A stretch of 64,000 bases of DNA. Source: Jejuia sp040720935 (lineage in GTDB: Bacteria; Bacteroidota; Bacteroidia; Flavobacteriales; Flavobacteriaceae). A model generated the notes under the pieces. The model was not told the origin of the DNA. It saw only the letters and a program-made list of their open reading frames with translations, and did not search any database. The stretch is taken from the NCBI RefSeq assembly GCF_040720935.1, contig NZ_JBFDAE010000014.1, positions 52,520 to 116,519 on the forward strand, read 5' to 3'. Position numbers and translations under genes: made by a program. Below are positions 10,204 to 19,086 of this stretch, in pieces. Within the stretch, counting starts at the first letter, position 1. The number at the start of each line of letters is the position of its first letter.

Positions 10204-11268
10204 ATGCAAGATTTAAAAATTTCGAAGAAAAAACCATCGTACCCAATTTCAGATAAGTTGGACGCTTATCTTTCTGAATATAACAGAAATATAGAGATTC
10301 CTATTTATTATGACGATTTATTGCGTTTTCAAGGCGCAATAGAAGTCTATGATAAAGATGACAACGATACGCTTTGGATAAGGGTTTACTATAGCGAATT
10401 TGATAGACAGGAAATAGATTTGGCACTTAAAAAAGTATATGCCATTTTACATTCTGATGGTACCGAAAGTATTTTTTCTTTTCTGAATGTAGATGCCATA
10501 GACTACTGCACATTCGGAAATTCTAAACCTTTCAGAATAAAGATAAGGAATATCCTGAATGATAATTACACCTACTTTTATGTGAAAACTGCCGATGCGT
10601 CCCGTATTTATGGATTAGAATTGGAGCATATGTTGTCGCCTTATAATTTGAATTTTTTGGTGAGTAATACAACGCTTATTGAAGAGCATATTGCAGGAGT
10701 GCCCGGTGATGTTTTTATTAAAGATATGTTGCCAAATTGTACCAAGGCAGAAAAAGCTCAAATAGCCAAAGAGTTTGTAAAGTTTAACGAACGCTGTATG
10801 ATTCGGCTTTTGGGAGATATGAGATCTTATAATTACGTGATTGTGCCCACCCATGATTTTGACCATGTGGTGTATAAAATACGTGCTATAGATTTTGACC
10901 AACAATCTTACGAAGGGAAATTTAATATCTACCGTCCACAATTTTTTAAGGAAAATTTAAAAATGGTAGAATTGGTTTCTACTAGTTTTCATAAATTATC
11001 CATAGATCAGTATAAAATAGAAGAACGTTCAATTTTAGTAAAACGCTTGAAAAGTTTTAACGATCGTATTGGGGAACTTTTGGATTGCATGGTTGATGAT
11101 ACCATTTCTAAGCCCGAAAACATAGATGAATTAAAGATGAAAATATATGATTATGCGCTAGATAAAAAATTTAAAAAATGTAAATCTATGGGCGAGATAT
11201 TAAAGCGTGCTTTAGAATTTTTGAAGAATAATTACGAAAGCGTAAATCCTTTAAAAATGAAACCTTAA
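10204..11268 (+). CDS. Conserved protein of unknown function
   Basis: 354 residues, soluble, with no signal peptide or membrane segment. I do not recognise the family. The centre (about residues 160-260) has HIAGVPGDVFIKDMLP, KFNERCMIRLLGDMRSYN and, about 20 residues later, YKIRAIDFDQQSYEGK. This is faintly like the catalytic and metal loops of kinase-like proteins (a D-F-D after hydrophobic residues), but no clear P-loop or lysine motif could be fixed, so this is only a suggestion. The N-terminus is lysine-rich. The gene is convergent with the next one, with six bases between their ends, and it has its own promoter-like sequence. Confidence 0.75.
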   Translation: MQDLKISKKKPSYPISDKLDAYLSEYNRNIEIPIYYDDLLRFQGAIEVYDKDDNDTLWIRVYYSEFDRQEIDLALKKVYAILHSDGTESIFSFLNVDAIDYCTFGNSKPFRIKIRNILNDNYTYFYVKTADASRIYGLELEHMLSPYNLNFLVSNTTLIEEHIAGVPGDVFIKDMLPNCTKAEKAQIAKEFVKFNERCMIRLLGDMRSYNYVIVPTHDFDHVVYKIRAIDFDQQSYEGKFNIYRPQFFKENLKMVELVSTSFHKLSIDQYKIEERSILVKRLKSFNDRIGELLDCMVDDTISKPENIDELKMKIYDYALDKKFKKCKSMGEILKRALEFLKNNYESVNPLKMKP

Positions 11269-11274
11269 AGTGGT

Positions 11275-11787
11275 TTAATTCCAGTTTTCATCAAAGTCTA
11301 AACTGTCGTAATCTTCAACATCAAGATCGTCTTCAAACTCGTTAAAGTCACCGTCTGCGTCGGCTTCAAATAGGCGTTCGGGAGCTTCGTCTGGAACTTG
11401 TCCTTGAACGAACATCAAGTTGGGATAATCGTGTCCTTCGGTTTCATCAACAATTTCTGCAAGCTCCACATAAAATAGCCACATGCTCATAAAATCATAA
11501 ACATAAATTAATTTTGTTTGCATTTCATGCACCACATCGTTAATTGCGGTTTCGTTCATTAAGCGGGCAGAATTGTCTTCGCTTAAATCGAATAAAGATA
11601 TTTCTTCACCTTGATCCCAAGTATCATTACTTATGTAGAAAGATGCCATTTCTGCACCATCAAATCCAAAAGACTGGGTAACAATATTGTGTAAATCTTC
11701 TAAAGTATCTGTTTCACGAATTTCTAAATCTCGGAAGATATCTTCTTCTGTATCGTTGTCTAAAATAACTCTAAATCTGTAAATCAT
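11275..11787 (-). CDS. Plasmid pRiA4b ORF-3 / IS1096 TnpR passenger-like protein
   Basis: 170 residues. MIYRFRVILDNDTEEDIFRDLEI, the central DLHNIVTQSFGFD...FYISNDTWDQGEEI, and KLIYVYDFMSMWLFYVEL match the small family annotated as pRiA4b ORF-3-like. Members occur on plasmids and insertion elements but also widely in chromosomes as housekeeping genes of unknown function. The C-terminal 40 residues are very acidic (Asp/Glu-rich), typical of the Bacteroidota version. A TATCTTTG -7 box lies 19 bases before the ATG. There is no transposase nearby, so I read this as a resident gene. Confidence 0.75.
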   Translation of the reverse strand: MIYRFRVILDNDTEEDIFRDLEIRETDTLEDLHNIVTQSFGFDGAEMASFYISNDTWDQGEEISLFDLSEDNSARLMNETAINDVVHEMQTKLIYVYDFMSMWLFYVELAEIVDETEGHDYPNLMFVQGQVPDEAPERLFEADADGDFNEFEDDLDVEDYDSLDFDENWN

Positions 11788-11805
11788 GCTGCTAAAAATC
11801 TAGCG

Positions 11806-11813
11806 CAAAGATA
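11806..11813 (-). promoter_or_regulatory. Bacteroidota -7 element for the pRiA4b ORF-3-like gene
   Basis: The minus strand reads TATCTTTG, matching TAnnTTTG, with 18 bases to the ATG. No clear -33 TTG is visible. Confidence 0.4.
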
Positions 11814-11918
11814 TGATTTTTTATAGAAATTTTTGGGTAGGTGAGGTTTTGTGTGAATGTGTTTTAGCTTAATTTTTAACATTATCACTATCATTACAAA
11901 TTTGGGATTGATGTTTGT

Positions 11919-12839
11919 TTAGGGATTATGTATTGCATTTAATTTTCCGGACAGTTTTTTTGCGCCTATTTCTGATAAATGATCGGCATCATAAAAATCT
12001 TTAGCGGTAAAAGAAGTGTCTGCCATAAAATTGATATACATGCAATTATCAAATGTATTAGCAATGTTGTTGGCTGCTCTTACTGTCATTTCTAATTGCT
12101 CCTTGTTCATGTTTTCTCTATAGCTTTTATAAGCGGGAGGTGTAAACAAAACAACGTTTATGTCTTTTAACTTGCTCCACTTAATGATGTCTTTTAAAAT
12201 TGTTTTATTGTCAATAAACTCTAATTTAGATGTCTGAGAGCCTATATCATAATAGTGTCTTTGAGCCGCAATTTTCCCAGTCTCAATTAAATCTTTAGCG
12301 TTTTCAGATTTGTATGTTTTTGCCCAACCTAATTTAGAGGATATTCTATTATCTTTCTTTTTAAATACATAGTCGGTTGCTTTAGTAATATTTATTTTTA
12401 AATCCCCTGTACTTTCAAAATAATCTTTGGTAGTGAAATCTTTTTTTATGCCATAAGACCTGTAATACATTTTGCATCTCCAATATTCATCAATATTCTT
12501 AAGCTTTTCATAAAGTGTAAAAGATGACATTGGGAGGTATATTGTGTTCAATTTTTTAAACTTATGACTGTATGTTTTCAATATTTCATAATCGTAATCT
12601 ATTGATTGTGAAACATGACTTGCGTTGAACGTGTTTTTTGAAAAATAAGCAGGGTTTGCACCAAAAAAACTATGGGAACTTCCCAGAATTAAACATTCTA
12701 TCTTACTCGCATTTTGGTCTAAATAAGAAGCTTTGAATTTATAATCGTTTGGAATTTGTCTTAAAATGATTTCTAGGACAAGAAAACCAATGAGGAAAGG
12801 TAGCAGCAGTAGAGTTGTTTTCAAAATAAATTTTTTCAT
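11919..12839 (-). CDS. SGNH/GDSL-like protein, partner of the MBOAT acyltransferase
   Basis: 306 residues from the ATG at 12839; a longer frame upstream would overlap the MBOAT gene. One N-terminal membrane anchor (ILKTTLLLLPFLIGFLVLEIIL) precedes a periplasmic domain. The block ECLILGSSHSFFGANP supplies the nucleophile-type serine, and DADHLSEIGAKKLS near the end gives the Asp-His pair of SGNH enzymes. In AlgJ/AlgX/DltD-type systems such proteins move or receive acetyl groups on exported glycans. The start lies seven bases after the MBOAT stop, which supports an O-acetylation pair. The glycan substrate is unknown. Confidence 0.75.
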   Translation of the reverse strand: MKKFILKTTLLLLPFLIGFLVLEIILRQIPNDYKFKASYLDQNASKIECLILGSSHSFFGANPAYFSKNTFNASHVSQSIDYDYEILKTYSHKFKKLNTIYLPMSSFTLYEKLKNIDEYWRCKMYYRSYGIKKDFTTKDYFESTGDLKINITKATDYVFKKKDNRISSKLGWAKTYKSENAKDLIETGKIAAQRHYYDIGSQTSKLEFIDNKTILKDIIKWSKLKDINVVLFTPPAYKSYRENMNKEQLEMTVRAANNIANTFDNCMYINFMADTSFTAKDFYDADHLSEIGAKKLSGKLNAIHNP

Positions 12840-12846
12840 ACGACTC

Positions 12847-14289
12847 CTAAAATTGAAAATAAATAAATTTTTGTTCTTCTCCACCAAACCATAGAATTAC
12901 AAAAACAATGGCATAGTATGTGGCATATCTAAATATAGGTTTCCATGTACCACCTAATTTTTCAATAGCGTATTTTTGTTCTCGCCCAAACCATTCAACA
13001 AGCATAAAACAGCAAATAATAATTAAGGTTGTTAAAGCAGAAATGCCACCAAAATGATCAGGAAACTCAAAAAGTGATTTTGAAAATATCTTACCGGTGT
13101 ACTTTAATGCTTCTGTTATATTTTCAGATCTAAAAAATATCCAAGCAAAAGCAGTCAAACAAAATGTCAGTCCCATTTGAAATAATTCTACGATTGTAGG
13201 AAATATGTTTCCTTGTGCTACAGTATTTAAATTTTTTCGATTATTTTGTGTTAACATTAATGGTAAAAAATAACATGCATTTAAAAAGCCCCAAGCCAAA
13301 AATGTCCAATTTGCACCATGCCAAAAAGCACTCACAAGAAAAATTATGAATATATTTCTAATAGTGACCCAAGTGCCGCCCCTGCTTCCTCCAAGTGGAA
13401 TATACACATAGTCTCTAAACCAGGACGAAAGCGAAATATGCCACCTTCGCCAAAATTCCCCAATGTCTCTAGAGAAATAAGGAAATGCAAAATTTTGCAT
13501 TAAATTGAAACCGAATAAGCGCGCAGTTCCTATTGCGATATCAGAATATCCAGAAAAATCCCCATAAATTTGAAATGTAAAAAATAGTGCGCCTAACACC
13601 AATGTGCTCCCATTTAAATCTGAGTGGTTTTGGAATATCTCGTTAGCTAGTTGGGCACAATTATCGGCAATAACAATTTTTTTAAACAATCCCCATAGAA
13701 TTTGCCGCATACCATCAACAGCTTTATCATACTTAAAGGATCTCTTTTTGTAAAATTGCGGTAAAAGATTGCTGGCCCTTTCAATAGGCCCAGCCACTAA
13801 TTGCGGAAAAAAGCTGACGAATGCTGCAAAGGCAAAAAAATCTTCCGTAGGTTTTATTTTGTTTTTGTAAACATCTATCGTGTAGCTTAACGTTTGAAAG
13901 GTGTAAAAACTAATTCCAACGGGAAGAATAATGTTTAACGACGTAGGGCTTATGTTGCTTCCAAAAAAGGAAAATGCGGTTGTGAAATTATCGATAAAGA
14001 AATTGTAATATTTAAAAAAACCAAGAAATCCGAGGTTTACTAGAATACTTCCCCAAAGAAAAAATTTTCGATTGACTTCATTCTTTTCTTTTGAAATTTT
14101 TAGTCCAACGAAATAGTCAACTAAGGTGCTAAAAATTATCAAGGATAAAAACCTCCAATCCCACCAGCCGTAAAATATATAACTAGCTAGAATTATTAAT
14201 AAATTCTGAAGTTTATAATTCTTTATCAACCAATACATGGAGAAAACTATTGGCAAAAATATTGCAAAATCGATGGAATTGAAAAGCAT
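12847..14289 (-). CDS. MBOAT family O-acyltransferase (AlgI/DltB-like)
   Basis: 480 residues with about ten membrane segments. Family hallmarks are SYFVGLKISK-type N-terminal helices, FPQLVAGPIERASNLLPQF, FWRRWHISLSSWFRDYVYIPLGGSRGG, and SAFWHGANWTFLAWG with the invariant histidine. These proteins carry acyl (usually acetyl) groups across the inner membrane for modification of alginate, teichoic acid, peptidoglycan or exopolysaccharide. The SGNH protein immediately downstream is the likely periplasmic partner. The length is normal for the AlgI branch. Surface-glycan genes lie elsewhere in the window, but no linked glycan cluster is next to it. Confidence 0.92.
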   Translation of the reverse strand: MLFNSIDFAIFLPIVFSMYWLIKNYKLQNLLIILASYIFYGWWDWRFLSLIIFSTLVDYFVGLKISKEKNEVNRKFFLWGSILVNLGFLGFFKYYNFFIDNFTTAFSFFGSNISPTSLNIILPVGISFYTFQTLSYTIDVYKNKIKPTEDFFAFAAFVSFFPQLVAGPIERASNLLPQFYKKRSFKYDKAVDGMRQILWGLFKKIVIADNCAQLANEIFQNHSDLNGSTLVLGALFFTFQIYGDFSGYSDIAIGTARLFGFNLMQNFAFPYFSRDIGEFWRRWHISLSSWFRDYVYIPLGGSRGGTWVTIRNIFIIFLVSAFWHGANWTFLAWGFLNACYFLPLMLTQNNRKNLNTVAQGNIFPTIVELFQMGLTFCLTAFAWIFFRSENITEALKYTGKIFSKSLFEFPDHFGGISALTTLIIICCFMLVEWFGREQKYAIEKLGGTWKPIFRYATYYAIVFVILWFGGEEQKFIYFQF

Positions 14290-14406
14290 CTATTTTTTCA
14301 TTTCTTTTGTATTCATAAATTATGTCTCAAATGTAATCAACCGATTGAGTTTTATGAAAGCATTTTGAGATTTAATATCATTTGCTAAACATTTTAAAAA
14401 AGATAA

Positions 14407-14826
14407 TTACTCCAAAAACTTACTTTTTAAGTCAGGTGTAGGAATCATACAAGCCTCTTTTTTGCCATACCATTTATAACGATTCTTCGCAATAAAATTG
14501 TAAACCCAATTGCGAATAAAAGGCGGGATGATAAAAAAAATACGCATCAAGTTTCTGGGAAACCCCAGTTTTGAAGCTACTTCTAAAGCTGCGGTACTTT
14601 TTTGTTCAATACCTTTTTCGGGCGTGTACAACAGGATGGAATCTGTTTTTGAAGTGTCTATATTGTAATGCTCAATAATTTTTTGCCCAACCTCACTTTG
14701 CAATGCTGTAAATAAAAACAGGTTGTTTTTATCATGTTTTATAACATATTGCACAGAGTTGTTACAGAGGTTACAGACCCCATCAAAAAGTATTAATTTT
14801 TTATTTGCAGGTACTCCAAAAGTCAT
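14407..14826 (-). CDS. DCC family thiol-disulfide oxidoreductase
   Basis: 139 residues. The family-defining DGVCNLCN (DxxCxxC) lies at residues about 15-22, followed by FLFTALQSEVGQKI and, later, STAALEVASKLG. Members are small thioredoxin-fold proteins (DUF393) of unknown specific substrate. The ATG is preceded by TATCTTTG with only four bases between, so the transcript may be leaderless. The gene follows the TPR regulator by 17 bases on the same strand. Confidence 0.9.
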   Translation of the reverse strand: MTFGVPANKKLILFDGVCNLCNNSVQYVIKHDKNNLFLFTALQSEVGQKIIEHYNIDTSKTDSILLYTPEKGIEQKSTAALEVASKLGFPRNLMRIFFIIPPFIRNWVYNFIAKNRYKWYGKKEACMIPTPDLKSKFLE

Positions 14827-14830
14827 ACTG

Positions 14831-14838
14831 CAAAGATA
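14831..14838 (-). promoter_or_regulatory. -7 element four bases before the DCC start codon
   Basis: The minus strand reads TATCTTTG, then CAGT, then ATG. This is the same geometry as upstream of the gene at 10204. The -33 element is not evident. Confidence 0.4.
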
Positions 14839-14843
14839 CCACT

Positions 14844-16604
14844 TTACAAATCACTTAAAAATTGGTTGAGGTCGATGTCCTTGTCTAAACCTAGTTTCTT
14901 TTTCAAGCGATATTTGCTTTTTAAAACACTTTCTGGCAATACGTTAAGCAATGATGCTATTTCTTTGGTAGAAAGGTTCATCCGCAAATAGGATGCTAAA
15001 CGCATTTCTTTCTCGTTGATATCTTCATAAACTGCCTTCAGCTTATGGTCGAAGTTGTTGTGAACTTCAGAAAAATAAGATTTGAACACTTCCCAATCTT
15101 TATCTTCTGCACTTTCTTTTTTCAGGAGCATTACCAAACGTCTGAATTCTACTTTAAATAATTCTGGAGACTTTTTAATTTTTTCTAGGTTCACTTTTAA
15201 TTCTTGAATAAACGTATTCTTTTGAACCAAATGTAAAGTTTGCGATGCTAACTCTTTTTTCTTGAATTCTATTTCCTGTTTTAAAATAGTCTGCTGTTTT
15301 TCACGTTCAATTTTATTCTTCTTGATACGTTGTTTAAATCCGAAGTATAGCAAAGCTGCAATAGCAATACATGAAAACATTCCAATTGCAAACGCTATTT
15401 TTGTTAAATTACCTATCTCTATCTTTTGGTTTAAAGATTTAATCTCATTGTTTTTTATCAGTAGTTCGGTTTCTTTCTTTTCGGTTTGATATTGCACTTC
15501 TAATTTGTTGATTCTTTCCAAACTTTCAGTCGGATAAAGAGAATCGTTTATTTTAGAATAAAGTCTCATGAATTCATAAGCCTTTGGGTAATTATTTAAT
15601 GCAGCATAAGAACTGGATATGTTTTTAGAACTTAGTGCAATGCGTCTCTGCATTTTGCTTTTTTCAGCTATTTTTAAAGCACGTGTAAAATAAGCTATGG
15701 CTTTTTTATGATTTCCTTTTTTTCGTTCTAGATAACCTAGGTTGTTGGAAGATAATGAGATATTTGCTATCAAGTTAAATTTTTCACTTAAAGCCAAAGC
15801 TTTTTTGTAGTAGTATTCTGCGGAGTCACTATTTTTAGTCCTTGAATGTGCTACTCCAATGTTTATATATAGAAGCGGCAGTTTCTCCTCTCTTTTTAGA
15901 TCCTTGTAGATATACTTGGATTTATAGTAATATGTTAGTGCAGAATCATGTTCTTTTAATCGGTTAAAATTAATTCCTGCATTCATGTAGGCATTTGCCA
16001 ATTGCGATTTTTTATTTTTTAAGGTATAAACAGCTATGGCTTTTTTAAAGTATGTATTGGATAGTTTATAATTTTTAAGTTCTCCATGAATGTTTCCAAC
16101 CGTAATATAATCTACTGCTAGATCTAGACTATCCATACCAATTAATTCTTTTTCCTTTAAAGAACGCATCGCAGATTGCATCGCATCTTCATACCTGCCC
16201 AGACGCCGTTGTACATGACTTAAGTATCTAAGGTTTCGATGCGTCTGTTTTTTGTTGCCAATTTTGTTGTAATGTGCTATCGCTTTTGAATAATACTTTG
16301 CAGCCTCTTCATAATTAGATACAGCCTTGTAATAGTTCCCTGTGTATCGCGCTATTTGACCAATGTATTTTTCTTCATCACATGTGTTTGCTATGCTAGT
16401 AAAACTATCTAAATACCGTTTTGCTTCTTTTGGCAATTTATAGTTAACTTCATTGAATAGTCTTTTGTAGAGTTCAATCTTTTTTTTCGGCGTTTGTATT
16501 AAATTTAATAAGTGTTCCAGACTGTCAATTTTTTTGATTTGTTGACAGTGCGCAGCGTTAGAGCCTAAGCTTAAAACAAGAAAAAGAAGTAATAATTTAT
16601 TCAT
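14844..16604 (-). CDS. TPR - membrane segment - LuxR-type HTH regulator (paralogue 1)
   Basis: 586 residues. The signal peptide (LLLLFLVLSLGSNAAHCQQ) is followed by about seven tetratricopeptide repeats (residues about 70-350), which should lie in the periplasm. A single membrane segment sits near residues 400-420 (FAIGMFSCIAIAALLYFGF). A basic coiled coil follows, then a C-terminal LuxR/GerE-like helix-turn-helix (KEMRLASYLRMNLSTKEIASLLNV...SKYRLKKKLG). The layout is that of the flavobacterial one-component membrane regulators, which sense in the periplasm and bind DNA in the cytoplasm. The last 163 residues are almost identical to those of the adjacent paralogue, while the TPR halves are unrelated in detail. 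TTGTCTA direct repeats lie about 210 bases upstream. Confidence 0.87.
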   Translation of the reverse strand: MNKLLLLFLVLSLGSNAAHCQQIKKIDSLEHLLNLIQTPKKKIELYKRLFNEVNYKLPKEAKRYLDSFTSIANTCDEEKYIGQIARYTGNYYKAVSNYEEAAKYYSKAIAHYNKIGNKKQTHRNLRYLSHVQRRLGRYEDAMQSAMRSLKEKELIGMDSLDLAVDYITVGNIHGELKNYKLSNTYFKKAIAVYTLKNKKSQLANAYMNAGINFNRLKEHDSALTYYYKSKYIYKDLKREEKLPLLYINIGVAHSRTKNSDSAEYYYKKALALSEKFNLIANISLSSNNLGYLERKKGNHKKAIAYFTRALKIAEKSKMQRRIALSSKNISSSYAALNNYPKAYEFMRLYSKINDSLYPTESLERINKLEVQYQTEKKETELLIKNNEIKSLNQKIEIGNLTKIAFAIGMFSCIAIAALLYFGFKQRIKKNKIEREKQQTILKQEIEFKKKELASQTLHLVQKNTFIQELKVNLEKIKKSPELFKVEFRRLVMLLKKESAEDKDWEVFKSYFSEVHNNFDHKLKAVYEDINEKEMRLASYLRMNLSTKEIASLLNVLPESVLKSKYRLKKKLGLDKDIDLNQFLSDL

Positions 16605-16812
16605 TTCGTGAATTGAATGAGTACCTAAGGTAAACTAAAAATAATGCAAATCAATGCACTATTTAATATTGAAAAACGTATTGCTTTATAACTTAAATGA
16701 AATCTAAAACCACTAAATGATACATAAATAACTGATAATTAAGTTTTTAATAAAATGTTTGACTTCATGGTTAAAAATGAAAATGAATTTTATATCGACC
16801 ATTTTTCTATGA

Positions 16813-16830
16813 TTGTCTATGTTTTGTCTA
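16813..16830. promoter_or_regulatory. Direct repeat TTGTCTA-N4-TTGTCTA upstream of TPR regulator 1
   Basis: TTGTCTA occurs at 16813-16819 and 16824-16830, exactly 11 bases apart. The same motif with C for T recurs in the two other promoters of this cluster. The 11-base spacing places both copies on one face of the helix, as in PhoB-type direct-repeat operators. The surrounding 277-base gap (16605-16881) shows nothing else I can support. Confidence 0.5.
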
Positions 16831-16881
16831 TATATAAAGTGGTTTTCAATAAAATGAAATCGACGGTTAATTTTATATTAT

Positions 16882-18774
16882 TTACAGATTGCTTAAAAAT
16901 TGGTTCAGGTCAATGTCCTTGTCTAAACCCAGTTTCTTTTTCAGACGATATTTGCTTTTTAGAACACTCTCTGGCAATACATTAAGCAATGATGCTATTT
17001 CTTTGGTAGAAAGGTTCATCCGTAAATAGGACGCTAAACGCATTTCTTTTTCATTGATATCTTCATAAACTGCCTTCAATTTATGGTCGAAGTTATTATG
17101 AACTTCAGAAAAATAAGATTTGAACACTTCCCAATCTTTGTCTTCGGCACTTTCCTTTTTAAGGAGCATTACCAAACGCCTGAATTCTACTTTGAATAAT
17201 TCTGGGGATTTTTTAATTCGCTCTAAATTCTCTTTTAATTCTTGAATAAACGTATTCTTTTGGACCAAATGTAACGTCTGGGTTGCCAATTCTTTTTTCT
17301 TGAATTCAATTTCCTGTTTTAAAATAGTTTCTTGTTTTTCACGTTCTATTTTGTTTTTTTTCATACGTTGATTAAAACTAAAATAGATTAAACCTGCAAT
17401 TATTAGGAACCCAATCATACCAGTACCATACAATGTTTTTGTGAGTTTGTCATTTTTGGCTTGCACGCTTAAAGCCTCGATTTCCTGTTTTTGGAAAGCA
17501 ATTTTTGATTCCTTTTGTTCAGATTCATAAATAGCTTTTAACTCCTCAATTTGTTGCGATTTTTTAGTAGTAAATAAGCTATCGTTTATGGTTTGATACA
17601 GTTTTAAAAACTCTAATGCATCATTGTTTTTATTTAAGCCTTCAAATAGTTTAGAACGGTATTTGTACAAATCTGCTAGATGCGAAATGGCACCCAAAGA
17701 TTTCGAAATCTCTATCGCTTCCTGATTTTTTTTTAATGCTCCCGAATAATTTTTGAAATGAAAATCAATTTTTGAAAGACTATGAAGTACGTTTACTTTA
17801 CCCAATTTGAGGTTTTCTTCTTCTACAATAGTTTTGGCTTCAAACAATAATTTTTTTGCTTCGGAATATTTATTTTGAAGCCGTTTAATATCGCCAAGAT
17901 TATGCAACGCATTAGATATCCCTAATTTATCTTCAACAGTTTTGGCGTTTTTAACCGCTAATTCAAAATAAGTTTCAGCAGTTTTGTAATCGTTTAAATT
18001 TTGATAGGAAATACCTAAGGAGTTGTGCGTATATGCAGCATAAAAAGTCTCCTCAAAGCGTTCGTAAATTTCAAGTGCTTGTTTGAAGTATTCAATAGAA
18101 GATTCATGATTTTTTAAGCCACTTTCTATATCTCCAATTTGCTTTAAAACATCAGCTTTTCTAGATTCATGATTAATTTCTTCAAAACATTTTAAAGCTT
18201 TAAAAGCATATATTAGGGCAGTTTTATAATTACCCTTTTCAATATAAATATTTGCCAATGCGTTATATTGAGCACCTATAAATTTAGTTTTGGCCTCTCC
18301 TTCTTTTTCATGGTTTTTGATGAGTTCTATATTTTCTTTAGAAATTTCAATAGCCGTATCCAGATTACCATTGGTGCTTTCTATTGTAGATAGGGTATGG
18401 TTAACAAATATAATCCCTCGAGTGCTTCTAGCTTGGTTAAAATAGTCTTTAGCTATTTTGTAATAATATAATGCAGAATCATTTTCGTTTCTATTTGAAA
18501 AATAGTCGGCAATGTGCATATTTCCAACCGCAATACCTTTGGTGTAATCAATCTTTTTTGAAATCTCTAATTCTTGGAGTGCATATTGTTTTGCTTCCTC
18601 TGGTTTAGAAAACATAAGTTTTTCATGAAGTCGTGTAAGAATCATCACTTTTACAGAGTCCTCTTTTTTACTTGATTTTAGTTCCGTTTTTAAACTATCA
18701 ATCAGTTTCGTGTTTTGAGAAAACCCCGTTTCAGTAATAAAACTTAAAACTATTAAAAGTAGTGCTTTTTTCAT
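16882..18774 (-). CDS. TPR - membrane segment - LuxR-type HTH regulator (paralogue 2)
   Basis: 630 residues. Signal peptide KKALLLIVLSFITETGFSQN, about eight TPR units (residues about 60-400), a membrane segment near 445-465 (GMIGFLIIAGLIYFSF), a basic linker (NQRMKKNKIEREKQ) and the same C-terminal HTH as paralogue 1. Only about seven of the last 163 residues differ between the two. At DNA level I count about 16 differences in the first 220 aligned bases, mostly synonymous. Both probably bind the same or similar operators while sensing different periplasmic signals. It is divergent from the cytolysin-like lipoprotein gene, with a 312-base shared region holding TTGTCCA repeats. Confidence 0.87.
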   Translation of the reverse strand: MKKALLLIVLSFITETGFSQNTKLIDSLKTELKSSKKEDSVKVMILTRLHEKLMFSKPEEAKQYALQELEISKKIDYTKGIAVGNMHIADYFSNRNENDSALYYYKIAKDYFNQARSTRGIIFVNHTLSTIESTNGNLDTAIEISKENIELIKNHEKEGEAKTKFIGAQYNALANIYIEKGNYKTALIYAFKALKCFEEINHESRKADVLKQIGDIESGLKNHESSIEYFKQALEIYERFEETFYAAYTHNSLGISYQNLNDYKTAETYFELAVKNAKTVEDKLGISNALHNLGDIKRLQNKYSEAKKLLFEAKTIVEEENLKLGKVNVLHSLSKIDFHFKNYSGALKKNQEAIEISKSLGAISHLADLYKYRSKLFEGLNKNNDALEFLKLYQTINDSLFTTKKSQQIEELKAIYESEQKESKIAFQKQEIEALSVQAKNDKLTKTLYGTGMIGFLIIAGLIYFSFNQRMKKNKIEREKQETILKQEIEFKKKELATQTLHLVQKNTFIQELKENLERIKKSPELFKVEFRRLVMLLKKESAEDKDWEVFKSYFSEVHNNFDHKLKAVYEDINEKEMRLASYLRMNLSTKEIASLLNVLPESVLKSKYRLKKKLGLDKDIDLNQFLSNL

Positions 18775-18852
18775 TTTCTTGTTGATTGGCTTCTGCTAAG
18801 TTAAATATTATATCAGTTCATATTACATAAGGCAATTTGAGTGGAAAAGCCT

Positions 18853-18870
18853 TTGTCCATAGCTTGTCCA
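18853..18870. promoter_or_regulatory. Direct repeat TTGTCCA-N4-TTGTCCA near TPR regulator 2
   Basis: Copies at 18853-18859 and 18864-18870 with an 11-base period, 80 to 100 bases before the regulator start. A single further copy is at 18961-18967. A near -7 box (TAACTTAG, minus strand) lies between this site and the start. Confidence 0.55.
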
Positions 18871-18996
18871 TGCTTTTGAATTAATTTCTGAATCTTAAAT
18901 TTGATTTAATTAATTGAAAATCAATTTATTGCAACCCAAAATCAACATTTTTGGTTTTACTTGTCCAGCAACTAAAGAAGCTTTTTTTTAGAGATG

Positions 18997-19014
18997 GTGT
19001 CCACGCTTTGTCCA
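18997..19014. promoter_or_regulatory. Direct repeat GTGTCCA-N4-TTGTCCA upstream of the cytolysin-like gene
   Basis: GTGTCCA at 18997-19003 and TTGTCCA at 19008-19014, again 11 bases apart. They lie 34 bases before a TAGATTTG -7 box and 73 bases before the lipoprotein ATG. That position suits an activator site. Confidence 0.55.
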
Positions 19015-19047
19015 CATATAAAATTAGATTTTAGCGCCATCTGTATA

Positions 19048-19055
19048 TAGATTTG
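19048..19055 (+). promoter_or_regulatory. -7 element of the cytolysin-like gene
   Basis: TAGATTTG fits TAnnTTTG. There is no TTG at the -33 distance, which would fit a promoter that needs an activator such as one bound at 18997-19014. Confidence 0.4.
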
Positions 19056-19086
19056 GAGTGTTGAATCATTAAAAACATAGAAATTT

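Noticed and set aside
11275..11787. Insertion element suggested by the IS1096/pRiA4b family name
   Set aside because: No transposase or terminal repeats flank the gene; the family is common in chromosomes.
12840..12887. Earlier start of the SGNH protein at 12887
   Set aside because: It would overlap the MBOAT gene by 41 bases and add a non-hydrophobic leader before a good signal anchor that begins at the ATG at 12839.
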